From an uncultured Spirochaetaceae bacterium (GTDB lineage: Bacteria > Spirochaetota > Spirochaetia > Treponematales > Treponemataceae): a stretch of 64,000 nt of DNA. The notes under the pieces were generated by a model. The model was not told the DNA's origin and searched no databases. It saw only the letters and a list, made by a program, of their open reading frames with translations. Location of the stretch: positions 1 to 64,000 of the forward strand of contig CADCLG010000016.1 in the NCBI GenBank assembly GCA_902802305.1, in the 5' to 3' direction. Shown here one piece after another: positions 52,650 to 62,100 of the stretch. How positions within the stretch are numbered: position 1 is the first letter of the stretch; each line of letters starts with the position of its first letter. The translations under genes were made by a program, and so were the position numbers.

Positions 52650-54230
52650 ATGGAAGACAGACTTTTACCGATTGGCATTCAGGATTTTGAATATCTCAGA
52701 AAAAATAATTATATCTATATAGATAAGACTAATTTTATCTATAAACTTACTCGAATGGGAAAGCCATATTTTCTTTCCCGTCCACGCCGTTTTGGAAAAA
52801 GCCTTTTTCTTTCTACTCTTGAAGCCTATTTTCTCGGCAAAAAGGATTTGTTTAAAGGCCTTGCAATCGAAAAATATGAGGCCAATAATCCTGAACCTTG
52901 GGCTGAATATCCTGTTATGAAGTTTTCACTGGCAAGCGGTGAGTTTACAAAGGAAAATGGACTCCGCGTTCGTTTGGAATCTTCGCTTTTAGATTTTGAA
53001 GAAAAATACAAAATAGAAAAAGACAGTGATGAACTGCCTGTACGTTTTGCTAATGACTTGAAATATGCCTTCCAAAAAACAGGACGAGGTGTTGTTGTTC
53101 TTGTTGATGAAAATGATAATCCCTTATTAAAAAATATAAACGTAAACAAAGAGCAGGAAGAAGAAAACCGCGCACTATATAAAGGCTTTTTTGCCGTTCT
53201 CAAGGATTGCGATGCCTATCTTCGCTTTGTGTTTTTTACCGGAGTTACAAAGTTCAGCAAAGTCAGCATTTTCAGTGATCTCAATCAACTTAAAGACATT
53301 TCGCTCGATAGAAATTATGATGCAATCTGCGGAATTACCCAGGAAGAGCTGGAAGAAAACTTTGTACCAGAAATTGAAGCAATGGCAGCAGAAAATGATT
53401 TTACAAAGGAAGAGTGTCTGACAGAACTAAAGCGCATGTACGACGGCTATCACTTCTGCATGAATTGTCCGGATATTTATAATCCTTTCAGCCTCTTAAA
53501 TGCCTTTGCAGAAAATGATTTCGGTTCTTATTGGTTTGCAAGTGGTACACCTACTTTTCTTATAAATAAATTAGAGGACATTAATTTTGACCCGCGAAGA
53601 TTTGAAAAACTAATAAAGGTTGACGAGACAGAAATTTCCGATTATCGTCCTGAAAATGCAGACCCTATTCCTCTATTTTATCAAAGCGGCTACCTTACTA
53701 TAAAGGAATCAAACAAAAAGCAACGTTCTTATAAACTTGGATTTCCGAATGATGAAGTCAAATACGGATTCTTAAAGTCTCTTGCTCCAAGTTATTTAAA
53801 AGTAGAAGACAAGCCTACTCCTTTTAATATTATTCTTTTGGATGATGCAGTAGAAGAAGGCGATACAGATGCAATTCGCGACTGGTTTACTGCCTTATTT
53901 GCATTGCTGCCTTATCCGACAAGTGGAGATTTAGACAGCATAACTGAACAGAGTTTTCAGAATGTAATCTATATTACTCTTGTTGTCCTTGGAAAATATT
54001 GCCGCACAGAAGTTCATTCGGCAAAGGGCCGGGCAGATTGCATTGTTGAAACTGATGATTACGTTTACTTATTTGAGTTTAAGCGGGATTCTTCTGCCAG
54101 AGAAGCTCTTGCACAAATTGAAGAACAAGGCTATGCCCTTCCTTATACCGCTGATAAAAGAAAGCTTTTTAAGATTGGCGTGAACTTTTCCAGTACAGAA
54201 AGAAACATAAGTGAATGGGAAGTGAAGTAA
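52650..54230 (+). CDS. AAA-ATPase-like / PD-(D/E)XK nuclease family protein
   Basis: 526 residues. N-terminal AAA-ATPase_like domain (LLPIGIQDFEYLRKNNYIYIDKT, then RPRRFGKSLFLSTLEAYF as the P-loop-like motif and VVVLVDENDNPLL as the Walker B-like strand), and a C-terminal PD-(D/E)XK nuclease-like domain (GRADCIVETDDYVYLFEFKRD, with Asp and ExK). This group is present in many copies in gut Treponema and Bacteroides; its role is unknown but mobile-element or defence links are suspected. Start: an ATG at 52641 overlaps a TATAAT box (52637-52642), so 52650 is preferred, giving a nearly leaderless message without a Shine-Dalgarno. Confidence 0.88.
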   Translation: MEDRLLPIGIQDFEYLRKNNYIYIDKTNFIYKLTRMGKPYFLSRPRRFGKSLFLSTLEAYFLGKKDLFKGLAIEKYEANNPEPWAEYPVMKFSLASGEFTKENGLRVRLESSLLDFEEKYKIEKDSDELPVRFANDLKYAFQKTGRGVVVLVDENDNPLLKNINVNKEQEEENRALYKGFFAVLKDCDAYLRFVFFTGVTKFSKVSIFSDLNQLKDISLDRNYDAICGITQEELEENFVPEIEAMAAENDFTKEECLTELKRMYDGYHFCMNCPDIYNPFSLLNAFAENDFGSYWFASGTPTFLINKLEDINFDPRRFEKLIKVDETEISDYRPENADPIPLFYQSGYLTIKESNKKQRSYKLGFPNDEVKYGFLKSLAPSYLKVEDKPTPFNIILLDDAVEEGDTDAIRDWFTALFALLPYPTSGDLDSITEQSFQNVIYITLVVLGKYCRTEVHSAKGRADCIVETDDYVYLFEFKRDSSAREALAQIEEQGYALPYTADKRKLFKIGVNFSSTERNISEWEVK

Positions 54231-54247
54231 TTAACAGATATAATGTA

Positions 54248-54275
54248 GCCGAAAACTGCTGATTACAGATTATTT
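54248..54275 (+). repeat. 28-nt direct repeat flanking rpn, left copy
   Basis: gccgaaaactgctgattaca followed by gattattt; it matches 55399-55426 at 27 of 28 positions in the same orientation, with the second Rpn gene in between. Confidence 0.75.
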
Positions 54276-54444
54276 GCAAAGTAAATCACTTTTTTTCAAA
54301 ATCTTTCCTAAAACACTGCACTTTTTTTTCATTTTGCGACTATATTATATATGTATAGACTTATAATTCTTTATAATCCCCCGTCAAACAAAGGAATTAC
54401 ATATAGTTTTCCATTTTTTCTAAGTGCCCCCCATTTTTTATTTA

Positions 54445-54480
54445 GGGACAATTTGAGCAGAAAGTTTATCTGCATGTCCC
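54445..54480 (+). other. Hairpin in the leader of the second rpn gene
   Basis: The nested arms gggaca/tgtccc and gcaga/tctgc form a stem-loop ending 14 nt before the ggagg of the Rpn gene. It could be a leader hairpin that controls translation, or an end of a mobile unit. Confidence 0.45.
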
Positions 54481-54505
54481 AGAAAATAATTATGGAGGAC
54501 AAAAT

Positions 54506-55333
54506 ATGTCTAACTATTATGATTCAAACCTCACCCCGGAGGAAAAATGGGAAAAGGCAACCATAGCCAACAATTTTATCTTTTACAAGATTATGCGTAA
54601 CAATCCAGACGTGTGTAAGGAACTGCTTGAAATCCTTTTGGAAATTGAAATTGACCATATCCAGATACGCGGGGAAGAAACAGTTGAGATTGATTTTGGC
54701 AGTAAAGGAATACGGCTTGATGTTTACGCAAAGAACTCCAGCCAGGCATTTAATCTTGAAATGCAGTCTACCGACACAAAAGAGCTTCCAGAAAGAGCAA
54801 GATACTATCAGGGAAGTATTGATGTTGACTGCTTGAAATCGGGGCAGATTTACAAAGATTTGAAGGATTCTTACGTAATATTCATCTGCATTCCAGATGT
54901 TTTTGGTAAAGGACTCGCCCGTTACAGTTTTGAAAATCTATGTTGCGAAGATACCAGCATCCATCTGAACGACAGGGCATACAAATACTTTTTTATTGCT
55001 TCAAACTGTGATAAAATACTAAATGAAAAGCAGAGGGCATTTCTAAAGGTTGTAGTCGGTCAGAAGGCCAGCGACAATTTTTCTAAGAAAATTGAAGAAC
55101 TGACGGAAGAAGCCAAACATAATACACAATGGAGGCATCAGTATATGGAATGGGAAAGACAAAGAACTTATGATTTTGAAAGCGGGAAGGAAGCTGGAAA
55201 AAAAGCTAAAGCAAAAGAATCTGCAATAGCACTGCTAAAAGAAAACATTCCTCCAGAAACTATTTCTAAGTGTATAAAACTCCCTTTAGAAAAAGTGCTT
55301 GAATTACAAAAAGATATTCTTGTAGAAGTGTAA
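54506..55333 (+). CDS. Rpn-like PD-(D/E)XK nuclease family transposase
   Basis: 275 residues. Opening LTPEEKWEKATIANNFIFYKIMRN, then the nuclease core IEIDHIQIRGEETVEIDFGSKG-IRLDVYAKN...FNLEMQST (Asp and ExQ), RARYYQGSIDVDCLKSGQIY, SYVIFICIPDVFGKG, and a charged C-terminal tail (ESGKEAGKKAKAKESAIALL) ending in a small helical motif. It belongs to the same superfamily as the gene at 20110 but a different branch. A ggagg precedes the ATG. It is bracketed by a 28-nt direct repeat and followed by a long stem-loop, so it may be a small mobile unit. Confidence 0.9.
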   Translation: MSNYYDSNLTPEEKWEKATIANNFIFYKIMRNNPDVCKELLEILLEIEIDHIQIRGEETVEIDFGSKGIRLDVYAKNSSQAFNLEMQSTDTKELPERARYYQGSIDVDCLKSGQIYKDLKDSYVIFICIPDVFGKGLARYSFENLCCEDTSIHLNDRAYKYFFIASNCDKILNEKQRAFLKVVVGQKASDNFSKKIEELTEEAKHNTQWRHQYMEWERQRTYDFESGKEAGKKAKAKESAIALLKENIPPETISKCIKLPLEKVLELQKDILVEV

Positions 55334-55356
55334 AGAAGTTAGAGTGTTTACGCTGG

Positions 55357-55396
55357 ATCCGTCAATTCTAGCATTATTTAGTTAGATTTGACGGAT
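55357..55396 (+). terminator. Stem-loop after the second rpn gene
   Basis: The arms atccgtcaattcta and tagatttgacggat pair over 14 nt with one mismatch around a 12-nt loop. There is no U-run, so it is a weak terminator, a stabiliser, or a terminal inverted structure of the element. Confidence 0.5.
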
Positions 55397-55398
55397 AC

Positions 55399-55426
55399 GC
55401 CGAAAGCTGCTGATTACAGATTATTT
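55399..55426 (+). repeat. 28-nt direct repeat flanking rpn, right copy
   Basis: One mismatch to 54248-54275. Its right part (55414-55426) encodes, on the minus strand, the last codons and stop (VNNL-stop) of the DUF2442 gene, so the left copy may be a leftover end of a duplicated DUF2442 gene. Confidence 0.75.
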
Positions 55427-55656
55427 ACACTTTTGTAATATAAATCATCTGGACATATATCCTGTCCGTTAGGCCATTCTACATTGAATCCATTTGTATG
55501 AACACGATTAAAATATGTTATGTTATTTAATTCATTGAACCATGAACCTTTAATATATGGCTTGACGTCAAAGTATTTTTTCTCACCATTATCAAATTCT
55601 AATAAGAGATTATAATTATTTTCTGGTAATACATTTATTACAGTCGGTCTTAACAT
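55414..55656 (-). CDS. DUF2442 family protein
   Basis: 80 residues: VINVLPENNYNLLLEFDNGEKKYFDVKPYIKGSWFNELNNITYFNRVHTNGFNVEWPNGQDICPDDLYYKS, the full DUF2442 pattern (the conserved WxxGxDICPDDLY near the end). Function unknown; the family is often paired with DUF4160, and the pair has been discussed as toxin-antitoxin-like. It starts 8 nt after the DUF4160 stop. Its 3' end falls in a 28-nt repeat. Confidence 0.9.
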   Translation of the reverse strand: MLRPTVINVLPENNYNLLLEFDNGEKKYFDVKPYIKGSWFNELNNITYFNRVHTNGFNVEWPNGQDICPDDLYYKSVNNL

Positions 55657-55664
55657 AATTACTC

Positions 55665-55931
55665 CTATTTTAACGGGTCAATTTTAAAATACTGTTCTCC
55701 TTCATCAAGTAACTTCCAATTTGCAAATAAATCTTCCTTATGAATTTCTATCCAGGCTTCAACAAGCTTTTTCTTTGATGGAGGAATCGTTCCTTCTATA
55801 ATTTCACCTTCCAGTGAAAAAACAGACTCTTCATCACCACAAATAACATGAATATGAGGAACATGATGCTTCCCGCCATGTTCTGATTGCATTCGAATAA
55901 TGATTCCATAAAACATTGAAAGAACTGGCAT
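55665..55931 (-). CDS. DUF4160 family protein
   Basis: 88 residues: MPVLSMFYGIIIRMQSEHGGKHHVPHIHVICGDEESVFSLEGEIIEGTIPPSKKKLVEAWIEIHKEDLFANW. The HHVPHIHV motif and the [VL]xEWxxxHxxEL-like end identify DUF4160. The His cluster suggests a metal site. Function unknown. It is the first gene of a two-gene unit with DUF2442, behind the promoter at 55951-55979. Confidence 0.9.
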   Translation of the reverse strand: MPVLSMFYGIIIRMQSEHGGKHHVPHIHVICGDEESVFSLEGEIIEGTIPPSKKKLVEAWIEIHKEDLFANWKLLDEGEQYFKIDPLK

Positions 55932-55950
55932 CTTACCCCCTTGAAATTAC

Positions 55951-55979
55951 ATAATATATCAGACAATTAAAAAATACAA
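55951..55979 (-). promoter_or_regulatory. Promoter of the DUF4160-DUF2442 pair
   Basis: Minus strand: TTGTAT (55974-55979), 17-nt spacer, TATTAT (55951-55956); a purine-rich aaggggg ribosome site follows before the ATG. Confidence 0.6.
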
Positions 55980-56005
55980 CTTTTTATTGACAGATACGAA
56001 CTAAA

Positions 56006-56052
56006 AAATCACCGTCGCAGGACTAAGGGGTTTAGTCTTACGCCGGTGATTT
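56006..56052 (-). terminator. Terminator after the giant surface protein gene
   Basis: A 47-nt hairpin with outer arms aaatcaccg/cggtgattt and an inner gactaa/ttagtc stem. T-runs follow on both strands, so it can act both ways; on the minus strand it lies 127 nt after the giant gene's stop. Confidence 0.7.
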
Positions 56053-56178
56053 ATATTTTTTTAATGTTACTTTTTTAGAATGTAAGAATGTAGTAAGGTT
56101 TGCCTCCAGTCTGTGAGGAATGTGTCTTTTAACAACAAACCCCACATTTAGAAAGGAGCAAATACCCCACAATTCAAA

Positions 56179-59100
56179 TTACTTCATTTGGGCGGTTTCG
56201 ATATAACCTTTTGAACCATCTGTTATGGCATAACCGAGAATAGGATTCATTGTACCATTTCCCCATACCATGCCATTATTCGCAGCAGGAGTTGTCTTAC
56301 CGATATTTGACCCACTTGCACCTGGAGCTTTACCGTTCGATATTTTTCCATCTGTTGTTGAATATGTAAGTTCTCCAACATGTTCTTCTTCAGTACTCTT
56401 CCATACTCCAACATTAATATGGTCTACAGAAATTCTACTTCCAGAAGGAATTACACTTATTTCCCATGAACCTGTGAAACATTCATCGTCATCTGCACCA
56501 TTTAGAACAGTTGCGGAATCAATAGAAGTATCTCCAGCCCAATATGCAATCTTTGGATGAGCACAGTTGCCTGCATAATAACTGATATATGGTATTGGTT
56601 TTCTGTTTGAATCCAAGGCAACATCGATGTTCAATTCATTACCGATAATACCATAAGAATCTACTATGCCAGTTTTAGCATTGGATGGTTCTTGGAAGTT
56701 TGCAATATATGCATAATATAAGTCACCGTTTAAACCATCGTAAGCAGCAATATGTACACCGTTATTTGCATCAACAGTTACTTTACAATATTCACCAATA
56801 CCATTTTCTGCTCCAAAGATTGCAACAGGAGTAGTCCATTTTGTATCAGCCTGAGAATACTGACCAACCTGAATGGAATTTGGAGTCAAGTTGTAAGAAT
56901 ACAGAAGCTGTGAATTTTCTGCATCCCACCAGACAGCAACCACAGCATCATCATTTGTACCGCCGTCTTTAATTGCAGCAATGCTGACATATTTACCAGC
57001 ATAAACTGGCTGATTGCTAGTTGTGGTTACTGCAGTGTTTAATGTTTCTAATGCGTTGGTAGTATATTTTCGAGTTGCCTTAGTAGTACTATTAGCATTA
57101 TACTCTAAATAACTTGTAACAGTTTTTCTGTATTTTTCTGTCGTATGACCTGCAATCAAAGAGTTATGTTCTAGTCTATACCAGCCATTCTTATTTTCAA
57201 GAGTTTGTTTACCATTAGACTCTGCATAGGTGTTAGTTTCTGTTAATAGAACAGTAGCTTCAATTGTACCATCATCTAATGTTGTTATGAGAGTAGAATT
57301 TTTACTAGCATCAATATTACCCGACTCTGGTTGTCCGTAATAATCACCAAAGAATGTTGCTATTTGCTCATCTGTATCCTTATCTTTATACCAATTTGTT
57401 TTTTTCGTATTTGTAAAGACTCCATGCTTAAAACGAATCTCGTCATTTATCTCATCATAATATGCAAGATAGAGTTTTGTTTCATCAGTAGAACTAGCTG
57501 TCGTAGCAATCGATGGGGAGCGTACCCTCTCTTTGTTAAAGTTTCTTGTCATATTTCCACTGCTGTCGTAATCAGCTTGAGCAATATATTCCAAACGATA
57601 CTGATTCTTTCCGTTATCATAGCCAGCTGTACCTGTATCCGCAGTTCCCCAGCGACTGGTCATAATTCTGAATGTATCAGCCCTGTTATCGGCGATATCA
57701 CCACCAGCGGCTGTTCCATAAGAATAACCAAAGGAATCATAAGCAAGACCAACACTTGTCCAGAAGTCATAACCACCAATCCAGGTCTTATAAGAATTAG
57801 TTTTACCATTTGGCATACTGTAATACAGAGTACTGTTTACAAAAGCAAAACCAACATCATGGCTGCTTGGGTTTATTGCCATTACAGGTTGTGTCGCATA
57901 ACCATCTTTTGGTGTTACTGCCTTTGGTGTAATCTGCCAAACATCCAAAATAACATCATCCGTAAGTAAATTGTTATTATCGTGATTCGGGAGACGGTTG
58001 TAAGCATAAGCATAGGTATCATCATCATAAGAACCTGTATGTGAACCTTTAGCATTATTGTTGTTTGAATTGTTCAGCATTGGAACATCGCTTACTGTAA
58101 GAATAAGGTTACCAGATGTCATATCAGGAATTGATACTGCGATATAGTCACCGTTGGCATTATCTCTACCATGACTTGAATAAGTACTATTGGTAATAGC
58201 AGCTTTCTTTACAGTTGATACATCGTAACCAGTTTCATTTGGAGCTAAATCGAACAAGTTGAATCCGTATACCTTAATTGTCTCGTCAGAAGAAACTGGA
58301 TAATGTCCAAGTGCAGTTCTGCTATATACAGACCAGTTACCTTTCTTGAGAGAACTTAATTTTGTTTCTACTTTTGTAATATACGGAACAACATCCATTC
58401 TGTAGTAACAAGTAGGCTCATCTAAAGTAGTTGGAGTTGTATCTGTAACATTAGAAGAATGAGGATTTTCATAAGTAGAAGGATATGTTGTTACCGTTTC
58501 TCCAGTTTCACTATCTTCCTCTTCATGTGTGGTATAACCAGTTATAGAACCACGGTCTACTGCCTTAACAATAATTGGCACATCAGTTTTTGCAACATCA
58601 GTAATCTTTGAAGAATCAAAACTGAATATAAACTTGACTGTATTACCATTTTGATTAGAAACATCTCCACCTTCTGGTATAGAAACTTCCCAGTTATTTT
58701 CAGCCATAGTACCAAGACTACTCCAAGTACCATTTGTATTACGCTCTGCAACTTTTACAAAGTCAGATTCTCCATTAAGAGTTAGAATCTTAATATGCAA
58801 TTCTTTTACAAGAACATTATCCCATGCCTCTCCTTTTATAGAAACCTTTCCAGAAACTTTAGGGTCAGAATCATAAAGGCCAGTTGTATCATTTGTATGA
58901 CCGTCAGGGGCAATCCAATCAGATTCAAGCTCAATATGACCTTGAAGATCTGCGATAGATTGATTCTGTCCTAAACCAGCAGAACCATAAATTGAATTAT
59001 TACGTAAATTATCCCAATAGAATGGTTCGAGTTTTGCAGTTGGAGGTTCGTTATCGGTAAGTACAAGATTTACTGGTACTTCAAGGTAAGCAGTATTTGT

Positions 59101-62100
59101 TCCTTCACCATAATTTGCTACAGTGTTATCATAAATATCAAATCTAAACCACTGATCACCTTCTTTAATGTTTTTATCAATGAAATCCTTTACAGTAATT
59201 GGAATACTCAAATCTTCATTGCTACGAAGACCGGATGCACCAAGACTACTCAAAAGTTGTTTTGAAGTTGTTTGACTTTGCTCATCTTTGTCAAGATATG
59301 TGTAAGAATAACCAAGACCTCTATTACCACCTACAATTTCTGGAATAACAACAAAGAGTCCTTTAACTGTTATTCTGTCAGATTCTTCAAGCAACTTTGC
59401 AACTGCATTTGTATCGCTGGAATTTTTACGAGTAATGGAAGTTACTTTGTTACCATTTCTATCCAAACCTTCTTTATTTACATTGGCATATATACCAGAA
59501 TAATCAGATATAAATTCTCCTTCATCAATTGTTCCATTTCCATTGTCATCTGTACCGTAACTGAATCCTGCAAAACGAGGACCACTATTACTTACAGAAC
59601 ATGGATAGGATTTTTTGCTAGAGTTGCCGGCTTTATCGTACGCAACGAAGTGTAATGTTACAGGACCGTCATAAATATTACTTGAGTATATACCAACATT
59701 CCATGAAACACTTGCGCCGTTTTCTGTCGTACCTTCTACCATCTGGTCGCCATCATCATTATCGAAAGCAGTTCCTACCAATGAATAATTATAAGTTTTT
59801 GTATATCCATTGCTTCCGCCTTCCTTAACAGTGTTATCAATTATTTGTGCAAGACCAAAGTAAACAGTAAGATCATTCTGAGTAGTAAGCTGGGTATCAA
59901 TAGTAATTTCAACCTCACCACTTGTAGCGTCATTTGCCCAATTCTTCTTTTCTACTCTGTTAATTCTGTAAGAAACATTATTTATACGGCAGAGACTTCC
60001 AACACGAACAACCTTGAGCTCGTTTGTGGAAAGAGTGAGTGTAAGAACATTCAAATCTACCTTAGGATAATCAGATTCAGAGTCTTCATCAGATTTTGAA
60101 ATCCAGTACATATTATCATCCTCTATAAGTGTACTGATAGCATACCAGTTATCCTTACCATCACCAGAACCAAAATCTTGCATTGGATCTACAAGATATT
60201 CAACATCATCGTCGTCTACTCTTGTATAATACATTGCAATTCTATTGAAACCAGACTGATTTCTTGCAGTTGAACCTGAGCCAGAACCTTTTTCTTCAAA
60301 AGTACCGCTCACAGAATAAGTACCATCCGACTGATAAACATAATTTGTAACAGTTTCAGAAAGTGTACCAATATTACTATTTATTGCTTCAAACTCAGGA
60401 ACTTTATTATCGTATTTAAGTGAAATTGTAAGCTCATTTTCCTTGTTAGTTGGAGACTGGTTGTTTACAATTTTTATTGCATAATTTAAGTTACCATAAC
60501 CATTTGGTGTTTCATCACCAACAGGAATCTTGAATGTGTATCCATTATATCCATTTTGACCTTGATCAAAGTGAGTACATAAATCAGTTTCATTTTGTAT
60601 TTCGCTAAATTGTGCACTTCCATTTTCTTTCCAATAAACCTTGGTAAGTGTTGAATTATCATCTTCACCAGAACCAACTAAATACCATGTTCCTGTAATA
60701 TACATTCCGGCTTCATATGGTCTTCGTGCAATAATATTGTTTCCATCATACTTAACAAGTTCAATAGGTTGAACTTCACCAAAAGTTGGATTATCTGGAT
60801 CTACTCCAAACCAAATTGTTGCAACATCACTTACTTTTCCAGTAGCACTTAATGCATAAGCATGTACGGCAATCTTTCGGTTTATACCAGATTCATTATT
60901 AATTGTATAATCACTTACACTTGTAATCTTTGAGTCAAGCTCATGAACTTGGTTCAAAGAAAGACTCCAGTTTAAGGTTCCCGAAGCTTTAATACCATGT
61001 CCACCAGGTAAAGGAAGTGACAGATTTTCCTGACTTGAAGAATCATTTGGATCATAGTTAGGATTTGGATAGGTAGTATCAACTTTATATGATATTGAAG
61101 AATAGTTTTCTTTCAAATACTCTATTTCTTCATACCAATCAGAAGAGAATTCACCATTATTAAAACTAGGATCTATTTGTAAATAGATACCTTCGACTGA
61201 ACTTGTCTTTATTTCACTTGAACCATTAACTCTTATAGTTCCACCAACAGAATGATCCACATCGTCTTCTTTAAATGTTGGATATGAAATCTCTACATCA
61301 GGTTTATCTCCCTGAGGAATTACGTTGAGCAATCGTTTTGCATATTCAGAAGTATTATTATAATTATCAACTGCATACAACCACAAACAAAGAGGTTTTA
61401 CTGTAACATAGTTTGTATCTATAGTAACTCCGTATATTTGTTCAACCCAAGAGTTCATAGTTTTTGTATGATATTCAGTTGCAACTCCCGTAGCTGCATT
61501 TTCACCATTATCAAATACAAGTTTCCAACTCAAAACAGTAGCCTGATATTCATCAATTTGCTGCCATGATGATGGAGTCGTATCTGCATTTTCAGAAATT
61601 CCAAAGTAAAGATCGGCATTTTCATTTACAGTTCCGTTAACTTCAACCGACATACTTCCATAAACATTCATACCATCTACTTGATGGCTCAATATCATGA
61701 GCGATGGTTTATCATTATCAAAGGTAATAGGCTGTCTTTGTGTAGAATCTGTTCCTGCATTATCTGTACCTTTAATTTCTAATGAAAGAACTCCAGTACC
61801 GACTTTAGAAGTATCAATTAATACGACAACCTGCTGATAATTAGGAGTTACTGAATTATTTATTACATTCTTCTTTACGGTAAATACCGATTCAGTATCA
61901 TGAGTTCCTTCTACAGTTTCACTTGTAATAACAAGGTTCCTGCCGGCAAGAGAAATCTCAGAAGAAGCAATTCCATTATCATCTGTAACTTTGTACATTA
62001 AGTACATCATAGAACCTGTACCACCATGGGTTCCGCTAATACTATTAAGTTTGTGCCAGTCATTATCTTCAGGGTTTTCAAGAATATTAGCAGTTATACT

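Noticed and set aside
57331-57969. 212-codon plus-strand frame within the giant surface gene
   Set aside because: Antisense to a continuous Ig/propeller frame; rich in Ile, Cys and Ser as expected for the complement of Asp/Thr/Asn-rich coding DNA; no ribosome site.
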